Origin: an uncultured Dehalococcoidia bacterium
Lineage (GTDB): Bacteria; Chloroflexota; Dehalococcoidia; Lucifugimonadales; UBA3495
Length of the DNA: 64,000 bases
Assembly (NCBI GenBank): GCA_951812625.1
Contig: CATOSP010000003.1
Span: forward strand, 433,335 to 497,334
Reading direction: 5' to 3'
The notes under the pieces are model-generated. The model was not told the DNA's origin and ran no database searches. It worked only from the letters and a program-made list of their open reading frames with translations. Position numbers and translations under genes: made by a program. Within the stretch, counting starts at the first letter, position 1; every line of letters starts with the position of its first letter. Positions 1 to 11,000 of the stretch are shown in pieces.

Positions 1-3000
1 GTGAATGAAGCGGGCGACAGCCCCGCGGCGGAATTGAGCGCTGTACCGGGCGCTCTGGTGACCAACCTGCATGAGTTTGTACAGCCGGGAGCAGAAGCGT
101 CCCCTGATTCCACAAGCACACAGGCCCAGTCCTTCACCACCGGCGCCAACCCCTACAGCTATACGCTCAATCTGGTCCAAGTTGAGATTGCGGCGGCGCC
201 GGACATGCCGTCGGGGGTCACGGCAAGCATCTACTCCGAGAGTGGCGGGAGTCCCGGTTCGCCGTTATTCACCCTGACCAACCCCCCGGCGTTCACCACC
301 GGAGCGAACAACTTCACCGCGCCGGCCAACGCGACGCTGGCGGCGCACACTACCTACTTCGTCGTGATTGCGTACTCGGGCACCGGTCAGGAGTTCAAGT
401 TGGCTGTCACCTTGGCCAATTCCGAGAGAGGCGTGGCGGGGTGGAGCATCGGTAACGGAACCCGTCACGGGGACCTGACACAGACCTCGGTGAGCTGGAT
501 GTCAATGGCAAGACCCTTAAAGATCCAGGTCAATGGGACAGTGAATCCGCCCCCGCCCGTGCTGGTGAGCAATCTGAGCGAGAGCGGCCCAGGTGCAATC
601 GCTGTAGACGGGACCAACGCAGGGTCCCAGTCCTTCACAACCGGGGCCAATTCAAAAGGCTACGTGCTGGGCTCAGTTGAGGTCAAACTGGGCAATGCAT
701 CGCCGGATTTGCCTTCCGACGTCACCTTGAGCATCTATTCTGAGAGCGGCAGCAGCCCCGGGTCGTCCCTTCACATGCTTGCCAACCCGCATACGTTCAC
801 CCCCTCTGCGACGAACACCTTCATCGCCCCGGCAGACGCAACGCTGGCGGCGAACACAACCTACTTCGTGGTCGTCGAGCACACGGGCGGCGGCTCTCTC
901 TCGGTGGAGTCAACTTCGTCAACTACCGAGAACGGCGAGGCGGGTTGGAGCATCGGCGATGAACACCATACAGGTCCCGCTCCCTGGAATGCCCAGACCG
1001 GGCAAGTCCTGTTCATCCAGGTCAGAGGGATCAGCATCGTCAGGCCGTCCGCCCCCATGAACCTCGAAGCACTGTCCGGGGACGGAGAGGCGCGGCTGAT
1101 CTGGGAGACGGCGGACGGCGGGAGCAGCAGCATCAAGGGGCACGAGTACCGTCAGAGCACCGATGGAGGGCAGAACTGGGACGGCTGGATGGACATCCCC
1201 GATAGCGCGAAGAACGAGGCCAATGCCAATGCCTACACCCTGAGCAGCCTGATGAACAACGCTACCTATACCTTCCAAGTGCGGGCGGAGAGCCCGGTCG
1301 GCTTCAGCCTTGAGTCGAACTCGGCGGTCGCGCGGCCGCTGGCCGCCGGCGACATCTGGTCGGCGTCGTTGACCCGCGAGGGACATTTCATGGGCTGCGC
1401 CAACGGCCGCAGCGATAGCTCGCACCACTGTAGCTCGAAACTGGACCCAAACACATTCGAATTCCGGGGCAAGTCGTACGAGATAGTGAACCTCGAGGTG
1501 AGCATCGACAACTGGGTGCTGATCAACTTTGCTTCGCATAACCTGCCGTCGACTCATGGGGAGTACTGGGAGGAAATTCAGCAGCGCGATGCGGATATCG
1601 AGGAGATGAAGGAGCGGTTGAATCTCATTGTGGACGACCGGGAGTTCCTATTCCGCGAGCGTGACAACCTGCAGGAGAACACCTATTCGAGCGCTGGACG
1701 GGTCTTCACAACCGGAGCGCGCTTTTACTGGGGCGGCACCGGAACGCCAGGCTGGAACACCCTCGGTTCCTCGGTGATGCTGAAGCTGAACACGGGACAG
1801 GGCTTGGCGACGGACATCACCCCTCCGGCCCTCTCCGGGGCATTGTGGGAAGACATGAAGAACATTGTAGAGCTGGACTTCAGCGAAGTGCTGGACGTGA
1901 ACTCGATACCGGACCCGTCGGCGTTCACAGTGACGGCCGCGGGCGTCAAGCGTCCGGTGACCGGGGTCGCGTTGGTCGGGGAGGTTAACGGGGGCGCGGA
2001 ACTGACGAGCGATTTGCAGCTGATGCTGGCCGCCAATATGTACGGCGGCTACTCCTATATAGTGACAGTATCCTATGACCCTCCGGGTACCAACCCGCTC
2101 CGAGACGAAGCGGGGAACGAGGTTGCGGCGATTACCAACTACACGGTGACGAGGGGCTTGGTCCGGCCCGGCGTTCAGCCATCGCCGCGGGCGCAGGCCA
2201 TCGGCGCGCTGTCGGTTGCCGATGCCTTGACGCTGGAGGGGCCGGACGCGACGCTGGACTTCGTGGTGACGCTTGCACCGGCGACGGACGACCCGGTCAC
2301 TGTGGACTACGCCACGTCCGACGGCACGGCGATGGAAGGCAGTGACTACACCGCCATACAAGGGACATTGACTTTCCAGCCGAGTGAAACGACGAAGACG
2401 GTGCAGGTGCCGGTTATCGACGATACCGAAATGGACGATGGCGAGACGGTGACTCTCACCCTGAGCAACGCATCCGGCGCGTCCATCACGGACGGGGAGG
2501 CGACCGGAACCATCCGGAACACCGAGAACTCGGCTGGGAATTCCGACTCCAACATTGCGGCGACAGGTACTCCGGCCATCATCGGTACGGCCCGGGTGGG
2601 CGAGACGCTGACGGTGGACAATTCCGGCATCTCAGACGCCGACGGGATAGAAAACGCCTCCTTCAGCTACCAGTGGATACACAGCGACGCTGGCACTGAT
2701 ACGGACATCACGGGGGCGACCAGCTCGGAATACGCGCTGGATGACACCGACGAGGGCAAAACCATAAAGGTACAGGTTTCCTTCACGGACGACGCGGACA
2801 ACGAAGAGTCAGTGACCAGCGAGTCCATTGGCACGGTGGCGCCCCGGCCACCTCTGACGGCCAGCCACGAGGACGTCCCCACCTCTCACGACGGTCTGAA
2901 CTCTTTTACCTTCAAGCTGCACTTCAGTGAGGAGGTGGAGCTGAGCTACCTCACACTGCGAGACCACGCCTTCACAGTGACGGGTGGTGAGGTAGACAAG

Positions 3001-3819
3001 GCCGAGCGGCTAACCCTGGGGAGCAACGTCGGCTGGAGAGTCACCGTCGACCCGGATTCAGACGCCGACGTGACCGTGGTCTTGCCGGTTACCATGGACT
3101 GCAACGCCGATGGGGCCGTCTGCACTGGCAGCGGTAAGAAACTGTCTACGGAGTTGTCTCTGACCGTCCCGGGACTAGCGCCGCAACAACAGCAGAACAG
3201 CGAGGCCACCGGTGCGCCCACCATTGGCGGCACTCCCCGGGCGGGAGAAACCCTCACGGCCTCCACGACGGGCATCGCGGACGCCGACGGGCTGACAAAC
3301 GTTTCCTACAGCCACCAGTGGATGAGGGACGATACCGACATAGCCGGGGCAACAAGCTCAACCTACGAGATTGGCGACGCCGACGTGGGCAAGACCATCC
3401 AGGTGCGGGTGACCTTCGACGACGACGCCAACAACGAGGAGGAGCTGACCAGCGCCGCCACCGGCATGGTGGCCCCCCGGCCTCCGCTGACGGCCAGCTT
3501 CCAGGGCCAGCCCTCCAGCCACGACGGGCAGGACTCCTTCACCTTCGAGCTGCATTTCAGCGAGGAGGTCCCCGTCAGCTACCTGACCCTGCGGGACCAC
3601 GCCTTCAGCGTAACCAACGGCACGGTCATCAAGGCCCAGCGGCTGACTCAGGGCAGCAACGTCGGCTGGAGAATCACCGTAACCCCCGGCTCGGACGCCG
3701 ACGTGACTGTCCTGCTGCCGGCCACCACCGACTGCGACGCCGCCGGAGCCATCTGCACCGGGGACGGCAGGATGCTGTCCAACCGCATCGAGTTCACCAT
3801 CTCCGGGCCGACCCAATAG
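1..3819 (+). CDS. Giant secreted repeat protein, gene 1 of the array (5'-truncated by window edge)
   Basis: The open frame reaches the first base, so the GTG at position 1 is probably not the true start and no signal peptide is visible. From the visible part, the order is: two 'choice-of-anchor'-like beta-sandwich domains (about 17-181 and 185-345), Fn3 (348-447), a charged module (450-600), a SwmB-like domain (602-715), Calx-beta (730-835), an Ig-like 'ISDADG..YQW' repeat, a first copy of the LHFSEE domain (950-1055), another Ig-like repeat, and the terminal LHFSEE domain (1158-1272) ending SGPTQ. There are no membrane segments and no LPXTG. The order matches the C-terminal third of gene 5 (27120-37658), so the two are paralogues. 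The likely role is extracellular adhesion or scaffolding; no catalytic motif is seen. The last ~620 bp are almost identical in DNA to the end of gene 2, pointing to recent duplication or conversion. Confidence 0.9.
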   Translation: MNEAGDSPAAELSAVPGALVTNLHEFVQPGAEASPDSTSTQAQSFTTGANPYSYTLNLVQVEIAAAPDMPSGVTASIYSESGGSPGSPLFTLTNPPAFTTGANNFTAPANATLAAHTTYFVVIAYSGTGQEFKLAVTLANSERGVAGWSIGNGTRHGDLTQTSVSWMSMARPLKIQVNGTVNPPPPVLVSNLSESGPGAIAVDGTNAGSQSFTTGANSKGYVLGSVEVKLGNASPDLPSDVTLSIYSESGSSPGSSLHMLANPHTFTPSATNTFIAPADATLAANTTYFVVVEHTGGGSLSVESTSSTTENGEAGWSIGDEHHTGPAPWNAQTGQVLFIQVRGISIVRPSAPMNLEALSGDGEARLIWETADGGSSSIKGHEYRQSTDGGQNWDGWMDIPDSAKNEANANAYTLSSLMNNATYTFQVRAESPVGFSLESNSAVARPLAAGDIWSASLTREGHFMGCANGRSDSSHHCSSKLDPNTFEFRGKSYEIVNLEVSIDNWVLINFASHNLPSTHGEYWEEIQQRDADIEEMKERLNLIVDDREFLFRERDNLQENTYSSAGRVFTTGARFYWGGTGTPGWNTLGSSVMLKLNTGQGLATDITPPALSGALWEDMKNIVELDFSEVLDVNSIPDPSAFTVTAAGVKRPVTGVALVGEVNGGAELTSDLQLMLAANMYGGYSYIVTVSYDPPGTNPLRDEAGNEVAAITNYTVTRGLVRPGVQPSPRAQAIGALSVADALTLEGPDATLDFVVTLAPATDDPVTVDYATSDGTAMEGSDYTAIQGTLTFQPSETTKTVQVPVIDDTEMDDGETVTLTLSNASGASITDGEATGTIRNTENSAGNSDSNIAATGTPAIIGTARVGETLTVDNSGISDADGIENASFSYQWIHSDAGTDTDITGATSSEYALDDTDEGKTIKVQVSFTDDADNEESVTSESIGTVAPRPPLTASHEDVPTSHDGLNSFTFKLHFSEEVELSYLTLRDHAFTVTGGEVDKAERLTLGSNVGWRVTVDPDSDADVTVVLPVTMDCNADGAVCTGSGKKLSTELSLTVPGLAPQQQQNSEATGAPTIGGTPRAGETLTASTTGIADADGLTNVSYSHQWMRDDTDIAGATSSTYEIGDADVGKTIQVRVTFDDDANNEEELTSAATGMVAPRPPLTASFQGQPSSHDGQDSFTFELHFSEEVPVSYLTLRDHAFSVTNGTVIKAQRLTQGSNVGWRITVTPGSDADVTVLLPATTDCDAAGAICTGDGRMLSNRIEFTISGPTQ

Positions 3820-3837
3820 ACCATGGCGACACCGCAC

Positions 3838-3866
3838 CCGCCGGAGACGTCAGACGTCCCCGGCGG
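3838..3866 (+). terminator. Post-stop GC hairpin after gene 1
   Basis: A perfect CCGCCGG/CCGGCGG stem with inner ACGT/ACGT arms begins 19 nt after the stop codon. No T-tract follows, so it may be a 3'-end stabiliser or a factor-dependent terminator rather than a classical intrinsic one. The outer stem recurs at the same distance after genes 2, 3 and 4. Confidence 0.5.
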
Positions 3867-3948
3867 AGCGCGGGCAAGCGAAAGGGCGATATACAGAGAG
3901 AGACAGAGCAGGTTAGCAGGCGGGTCCTGGGTGTCTCCTGCTGAAGAC

Positions 3949-4254
3949 TTAATCCGGCCATCCTCCCCGGGAGGACCGGCGGGCCATGCCGAGGCAGCAC
4001 ACCCACGACTGCAGAATAACCAACTCGAAGAACATCCGGCCCTCCGGCAGGAGCCGAAGCCCCTGGGCCTCTTCGGAAGTCAACCCGGGGGTGAGCAAGT
4101 CCGGTGTCAGCGCCCCGTAGCGGGCCTCGGTCAGGGCGCAGGGGCTGTTCAGGACGCCCTGGAGCACCGTTTCGAATTTGAGGCTCTCGTTGATGCGCAG
4201 GCCGGCCTCACCCAGCCGGGACAGCCGCTCCCGCAACAGCCGGTCCTGGTCCAT
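3949..4254 (-). pseudogene. Truncated GAF-domain sensor protein fragment, copy 1
   Basis: The antisense reading starts MDQDRLLRERLSRLGEAG at an ATG preceded by GAGGTGGGAGGA, a good ribosome-binding site. It continues RINESLKFETVLQGVL and ALTEARYGA, the beginning of GAF-domain sensor or regulator proteins common in Chloroflexota. Homology runs out after about 70 residues (PEGRMFFE) and the frame ends in unrelated sequence; the rest of the GAF fold and any kinase domain are missing. Related fragments sit at 12050-12361 and 25735-25974, always between a giant gene's end and the next promoter. The family assignment is by recognition of the motif; whether the 101-residue product is made is unknown. 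Confidence 0.6.
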
Positions 4255-4343
4255 TCCTCCCACCTCTTGCGGCAAGCCTGGTTCGGAGTCAACCGGGGCC
4301 ATTATGGCAGTGTCAGCAGATAATAACAAGAACTCATAACTAA

Positions 4344-4371
4344 TTGGCCCTAATACTCACGGTAATATAAT
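4344..4371 (+). promoter_or_regulatory. Putative sigma-70 type promoter upstream of gene 2
   Basis: TTGGCC (4344-4349), a 16-nt spacer, then a perfect TATAAT (4366-4371), within an AT-rich island of about 70 bp in otherwise GC-rich DNA. The same arrangement is kept in two other copies (12451-12478 and 26079-26106). If used, it gives gene 2 a leader of nearly 700 nt. A minus-strand promoter in the same island for the GAF fragment cannot be excluded. Confidence 0.5.
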
Positions 4372-4918
4372 ACCGCTCTGGTACAATCAGCAGGCGAACC
4401 AGTCCAGGGACCGGGAGATACTGGTTTGGCCTTCGATCCGAAACAATCCGTGTCTCGGGCAACCGGCAGCCGGGGGCGTCATCCTGCCTGGCGCGGATCC
4501 CATTCCCTGCCTCGCCGCGGGGCCGGGACCGTCATTGGGTTCCCGTCCGGCCCGGCGGCTCTCCCGCTGACTGCTGCAATGACGCCCGCGGCTGAACTCC
4601 ACTGCGTTGCATGGACAGCCGCATTTAACCTCCCTGAGAGGCTGACACGGGTAGGTATTTCACTTGCGACTCCCTCTGGTAAACGTGAGTTCATGCGGTA
4701 GGTCAGGCTTGCTCAGATACAGAATCTCCCCCAAGAGCTTACTATCGGGCCCATTCCATCATTCCGGCTTACGCCGGAATGATGGAATGGCAGGGCTGGT
4801 TCGTAGCTATAGTCTCGCTTTTACCTACCCCTGTCAGTGTCAGCCCCCTCGACTTTCCCGCTCCTCCAGCCAACCCCAATCCCGAAACCCCGCAGCCGCC
4901 CGCGCCCGTAGCGGTCCC
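4372..4918 (+). other. Long non-coding leader of gene 2
   Basis: No convincing gene on either strand. The first ~110 bases match the corresponding leaders after 12478 and 26106 (shared GAACCAGTCCA and GAAACAATCCG-type segments); after about 4490 the sequence is unique. It contains the REP-like hairpin at 4751-4790 and leads into the terminator-like hairpin at 4919. I do not recognise a known riboswitch. Confidence 0.4.
4751..4790. repeat. Perfect 18-bp inverted repeat (REP/MITE-like hairpin)
   Basis: Arms CCATTCCATCATTCCGGC (4751-4768) and its exact reverse complement (4773-4790) flank a TTAC loop. The core ATTCCGGC..GCCGGAAT resembles bacterial REP or small non-autonomous elements. It is present in the gene 2 leader only; the other leaders lack it, so it looks like a later insertion. 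Confidence 0.7.
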
Positions 4919-4955
4919 GAGGCCCCCGGAGACGACCTCCGAGGGCCTCTTTTTT
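4919..4955 (+). terminator. Strong intrinsic terminator in the leader of gene 2
   Basis: GAGGCCCCCGGAG (4919-4931), loop ACGA, CTCCGAGGGCCTC (4937-4949), then six T (4950-4955). The 13-bp stem has a single mismatch. It ends about 110 nt before the gene 2 start, inside the predicted leader, so it could act as an attenuator rather than as the end of gene 1 transcription, which has its own hairpin 1.1 kb upstream. Confidence 0.75.
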
Positions 4956-5066
4956 CGTTACCCTTCAACCCCTCCGATCCCTGACCGGCAGGGGCATTTC
5001 GGCGTGGGAGGCCGCCCACGCCGACAACGCGCTAATCGCAGACCGCATTAGACGCATGAGGTATCC

Positions 5067-8000
5067 GTGTACAACGGTAGACACCACCTCGGCAACCACT
5101 ACCGGGACCTGTACGGTGGACGGTCGCCGGCCCGTCTTGCCAGGCTGCTCTTGGCCTTGGCGGCGGCCATCGCCGTCCTGCTGGCCCTGCCCCAGGCGCC
5201 AATGGTGCAGGCGGGGGCGGGGGACGTCACGGGCAAGCCCACCATCACCGGGACGGCCCAGGTGGGACAGACGCTTACGGCCAACACCTCCGGCATCGCC
5301 GACGCCGACGGCCTGGACAACCCGACCTTCAACTACCACTGGATGCGTGGCGACGGGAACACCTACACCAACATAGCCGGTGAGACTGCCCAGACCTACG
5401 AGCTGTCCGGCGACGACGAGGGCAGGACCATCAAGGTGCGGGTCAGCTTCCAGGATGACGCCGATAATGAGGAGAGCCTGACCAGCGCCGCCACATCCGA
5501 GGTCGAGCCCAGGCCCAACAGCGAGGCCATGGGAGCGCCCACCATCAGCGGGACGGTACGGGTGGGCGAGACTCTGACGGCGGACGTGGCGGGTATCTAC
5601 GACGCCGATGGGCTTTCCAACGTCTCGTACAGCTACCAGTGGATGGCCGACGACTCGGACATTGCCGGGGCCACTGGCCCCACCTATACGCCGTCGGACG
5701 ATGACGAGGACAAGATCATCAGGGTAAAGGTGTCCTTCATCGACGACGCCGGCAACGAAGAGACGCTGACCAGCGAAGCGATGATTAAAGTTGCCGCCAG
5801 ACCCAACAGACCTGCGACGGGGCGTGTCACCATCAGCGGCACGATTCAGGTAGGTGAGACCCTGACGGCCGACACGTCTGGGATCTCCGACGCTGACGGC
5901 CTGAAAAACGCGGTGTTCAACTACCAGTGGATTCTCAACGTTAGCAAATACGGGAAGCTTGACTTGACCATCAGTGGCGCCACCGGTTCCACCTACACTC
6001 TCAAGGACGACGACTTGGGCAACATGATCAGGGTGCGGGTGACGTTCACCGACGACAGGGACAACGAGGAGAGTCTAACCAGCTTACGGTCCTTCAAATA
6101 CCTAGTAAGGTCGGTGTGCCCGGAGGGTGGGCACAGGGTGGCACCGATGGCGGTGGAGCATGCCGGAGCCGTTCCCGTCATGGTCGAATCCACGACCGAG
6201 GAATATTTCGTGCTCTACGTAAGGCCAGACCTGGATTCTCACTGGGAGATCCCGGTGTCGGTGACGCTCGGCCGAGACGGCACGACAACGCTGACCGAGC
6301 AGCCCTCAGCTCTCCCCAAGGAGCATTACCGAGTAGAGAGGTATCTCACCTCGGACCCGAGCGACGTCGACGGCGACTGCGTCGACGACATCACTGAACT
6401 ACACGACTCGGTGGGAATGAACCCGCTGAACCCCGCGCTGACGATACCTTTGTCTTTTGGTGCTTTGACCATCCCCGACCGTGAGACCTTCGAGACGCTT
6501 TCCTACCAGGGCGACAGGGTACTGATCGACTCACATCTAATTGACTTGGAGTACGTTAAGTTCTTTCTGCTCGGCATGGACACCGACCGTCCCGCGGTCT
6601 ATTTTCAGAACACTGAGAAATTCCGGGCACACGGCTCCTTTGCAGGTGTCGTGGATCTCTGGGACAACCCCCTCTGGGGGCCGACAGGAGTGATGAAGGG
6701 AGAGATCGTGTACCACCCCGACGTGGTGGCCCCTGACGGCACCCGGGGCGTCTACCGCTACGCGTTCGAGCCCTCGGATACCTATTCCTTTGAGGAGGTC
6801 CGTCATTCGTATGAGGTGCTGGCGGCCAGTATGACGCTGCTGGACAACAACCTGGTGTATTACCCGATGCCAGGTGCGCTGCCGCTCTACCACCTGGAAA
6901 AGGAGTTCTACGATGCCTCCCGTGTGAACGTAATCCTCGACGAGGACATATTCCCCGAGGCGGATTATATCCCGCTCAACGTGGGCCAAGGCTACGGGTT
7001 CCTGCGCCACCTGGCGCCCGACCAACGGCCCAACGCACGGGACATAGTGGTCTACGACATTCTGCCCAACGACCTCTCACGAGTGGCCGGCATCATCACC
7101 ACAGTACCCCAGACACCCCTCTCCCACGTCAACCTCCGCGCGGTCCAGGACAACATCCCCAATGCCTTCATAAGAGAAGCGCTGGAACAGGACGGCATCG
7201 AAGACCTCCTGGACAAGTACGTCCGGTTCGAGACCACCGAAACCGGATACTCCATCAGGAAGGCAAGCCCCGCCGAGGTCGCCGCCCACCACGCGGCCTC
7301 CCGGCCCTACAAGACCCAGGTCCCGCAGCGCGACCTCAGCGCGACCACGCTAACCGACCTGGACGACATCACGTTCCAGGACTGGGACGCCTTCGGCGTC
7401 AAGGCCGCCAACCTGGCCGTCCTGCGCACCCTGGGCTTCCCGGCCGGGACCGTCCCGGACGGCTTCGCCGCCCCCTTCCACTTCTACGACGAGTTCATGA
7501 AGCACAACGGCCTCTACGACGAGGTCCGGAAGATGCTCGACGGCCCCGAATTCCAGTCCGACTACGGCGTGCAGAAATCGGAACTCAAGAAGCTGCGCAG
7601 GAAGATCAAGGACGCCAGGTCCCCGGGCTGGATCATAACCGCCCTCGAGGAGATGCACGCCACCTACCCGGAGGGCCAGTCTCTCCGCTACCGGTCCAGC
7701 ACAAACAACGAGGACCTGCCCGGATTCAGCGGCGCCGGCCTCTACGACTCCAAGACACAGCACCCCGCGGAGACCGAAGAGGACGGCATCGACAAGTCCT
7801 TGAAGCAGGTCTACGCCAGCCTGTGGAACTTCCGGGCCTTCACCGAGCGCGAGTTCCACCGCATAGACCACCTGCATGCCGCCATGGGCGTCCTGGTCCA
7901 TCCGAACTTCGAGAACGAGCTCGCCAACGGCGCCGCCGTCACCTTCGACCCCACCATCAACCAAGGCACCAGCTACTACGTCAACACACAGCTGGGCGAG

Positions 8001-11000
8001 GATCTGGTGACCAACCCCGAGGCCGGTTCCCTGCCGGAGAAAATTCTCCTGCACACGGACGGCAGCCACACCGTACTGGCCCGCTCGAACCAGACCGAGG
8101 GAGAAAAACTGCTGCTGACCACGGAGCAACTGGACCAGCTCCGGAGCCACATGCGGACGATCCACGACCGGTTCGCCGTCCTGTACGGCACCGAAGCTGT
8201 AGAGCAGTTCGCCATGGAGATCGAGTTCAAGATCACCAGCGAGGACATACTGGCCATCAAGCAGGCCAGGCCCTGGGTCTTCAGCCAAGAGCCGACCTGC
8301 AACTCCCTGTGGTGCGCCAACGCCGTCGTAGTGGCACGAGAGAACGTCCCCACCTTCGTGGGATACCTGGACCATCCCTTCTTCACCGGCTCGTCCATCA
8401 CGGACGACAGTTTCGAACACGAAGGCATCACTTACTCCGTGAAGGGAGTGTCCAACTACAAAGCCGGAGCGAAGGCCGCCATCAGACTCGAGCCCCTGCC
8501 CACCGCCGAACAGGCCGACGGGCTGACCCTCCACATAGAGAACATCGCAATGCCGTTCGCCGACGGGACACGATCCAAGTCGGACTGGGAGTGGGGCCAC
8601 CCGCGGCTGGGAGAAGACAACACCCCGTTTACCGACGGCGCAACCGTCTCACTCCGGATCACGGAAGACGAGTCGGCGCCGGAGGAGATCCAAGGCAACA
8701 CGCCGAACCCGCCGCGACCCAACATAGTCCTCATACTGGCTGACGACTTCGGCTGGGGCGACGTTTCGACCAACAGCCCCGACTCGCAGATGAGCACCCA
8801 GAACATCGACTCCATAGCCGTCGGCGGCATCAACTTCAGCGACGCCCATTCGCCCTCGGCGGTATGCTCACCGACGCGGTACGGAATCCTCACCGGACGG
8901 TACGCCTGGCGCTCGTGGCTGCCAAGGGGTGTACTCCACTTCAACTCACGCCCGATGATAGCCCCAGGGCAGGAAACCTTGGCCACGCTGCTCCAAAGGC
9001 GCGGCTACCGCACCGCCGCCGTAGGCAAGTGGCACCTGGGCATGGACTTCACGCACCTCTCGAGCATAGCGGAGGTCAACGCATTCAACCTAGGCGTGGA
9101 CTACAGCGGGGAGATAGTCGACGGCCCACTGGACCACGGGTTCGACGAGTTCTTCGGGACGACCACGAACCTGTTCGTGGACAAGGAAGTCTACATCAGG
9201 GACAGGAACTTCACAGGCAACCCGGACGCCAACCTGCCCGGAGCCCCCGGCCTGTACGGAGCGGACGAGTCCCTGGGCCTCCTTACCCAGGAAGCAACCC
9301 GGTTCATCGAACGCCAAGCCCAAGCGGACACCCCCTTCTTCCTCTACCTGCCGTTTCACGCCGTCCACAATCCGCTGGTCCCCAGCACGGAGTTCGACGG
9401 CCTGACCGGCATAGGAGACTACGCAGACGTGGTCGCAGAGATGGACCACAGTGTGGGCCTCTTGCTGAAAGCCCTGAAGGACAACGGCGTCCACGAAGAC
9501 ACTTTGGTCATTTTCACATCGGACAACGGGTCCGAGTACCAGAGGAACCACATCCCGAACCAAAGGCCACACATGCACAACGGACCCTGGAGAAGCTACA
9601 AGGGCCGCATCTATGAGGGAGGACAACGGGTACCCTTCATGATGCAGTGGCCGGAGGTAATCGCCGCAGGTACAACGATAGACGCCACCGTATCCCTCAC
9701 GGACGTCTACGCCACCTTGGCGGAGTTGCTGGAGGCGAACCCAGGAGCCAGCCAAGGACCGGACAGCGTCTCACTGTTGCCGCTCATCCGGGGCGAGAGA
9801 GCCGACCGGGGCGAGCCGGTCGTCCACCACTCGGGACGCGGCATGTTCGCCGTCAGGGACGGCCAGTGGAAACTGATCTTCGGAAACGGCAGCGGCGCCG
9901 GGAAAGGCGCCAACGCGGGCACGCCCTTCGGTATACCGTGGCAACTGTACGACCTGGAGAACGACCCCGGGGAGACGACCAACCTCATAGATGACCACCC
10001 GGGAGTAGTGGCTCGACTGACAGCGACTCTAGAGAGGATACGCAAGGCCGAGGACGGAAGACTGTCCGGCGACGCGACCCTAAGGTCGCTGCGAATCCCC
10101 GGCCTCTACCTCGGTGCCTTCGATGCAAGGACAACCAGCTACGAGGCCGCCGTGGACCAAGGGATAAGCACTGTCGAGATAGTGGCCGACCCCACGGTAA
10201 CCGACGCTCCTGTCGAAATACGGGTCCCCGGGACCACTGTGGACTCCAAGAACATTCTAGTGGGCGGACGGGGAACCGTGACTCTCCTGAAGGGCATCAC
10301 TACCATAGAGCTGGTGGTGGCCTCCCCCGACAAGGCCGCGAGGACCACGTACACCGTAACCGTAAGCAGGAACCGGCAGGACCAGCGACCCGCGGTAAAC
10401 GGGGCGTTCCAGACTGGACAGACCCTGACGGTGGACACCTCTGCGATAAAGCACAGGACGGGAGAGGACCCTCCCACATACGGCTACCAGTGGCTGTGGG
10501 CCGGTAAAGCCGCGGACGAGGAGATTCCCGGCGCCACGGGCCAGACCTATTCCCTCGGGTCCAGGGACACAGGCAAGCACCTGAAAGTACGGCTCACGCT
10601 TGCCTACCTCAATGGATCCATCGAAATACTGGTCAGCCGGGCCGAAGGGCCAGTCGAGGACGGCCAGCCAGTATGGAACGCGGACATCGCCGCGACTCGG
10701 TGGGAGAACGGGACGCTGGGCGCGCCCACCTCGGACCTTATCACCAACCAAGGAGGCACAGCCGGCCTCACTGCAAGCCAGTTCTGGTATTGGGAACCGG
10801 GGCGGTGGCTGCGGCTCATGTTCGACCGGAACATCGCAGACACCGACAGACTGACCCTCCATGCCGGAGGCATGGAACTACCACTGGACCAGGGCGGAGG
10901 CTCCCGCGACTTCACCTGGCACAACGTGGACGTGGACTGGACCGCAGGAGAGACAGCCTCGGCAGAGATCCTCAGAACCCCGGTCACCACCGGTGCGCCG

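Larger units (their letters stand above)
3196..4490 (+). repeat. Long direct repeat, copy 1 (gene end plus downstream promoter)
   Basis: About 1.25 kb spanning the last Ig-like repeat and C-terminal domain of gene 1, the post-stop hairpin, the antisense GAF fragment and the AT-rich promoter. It recurs at a constant offset of about 8.11 kb (copy at 11304). The offset is 8108 at the Ig repeat and at the stop codon, and 8107 at the promoter. A diverged third copy lies around 25200-26180. Limits are by eye. Confidence 0.85.

Noticed and set aside
919..1557. Antisense open frame of 212 codons inside gene 1
   Set aside because: Shadow frame; the forward strand carries conserved Fn3 and anchor-like domains here.
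3480..3819. Treating the repeated C-terminal DNA of the giant genes as a mobile element
   Set aside because: No terminal inverted repeats or transposase; it codes for a conserved domain in frame in all copies, so gene duplication or conversion explains it.
7350..8600. Long open frame (416 codons) antisense to the dikinase region of gene 2
   Set aside because: It is a high-GC shadow of gene 2, which has recognisable domains throughout. No motif or ribosome-binding site was seen in the antisense product.
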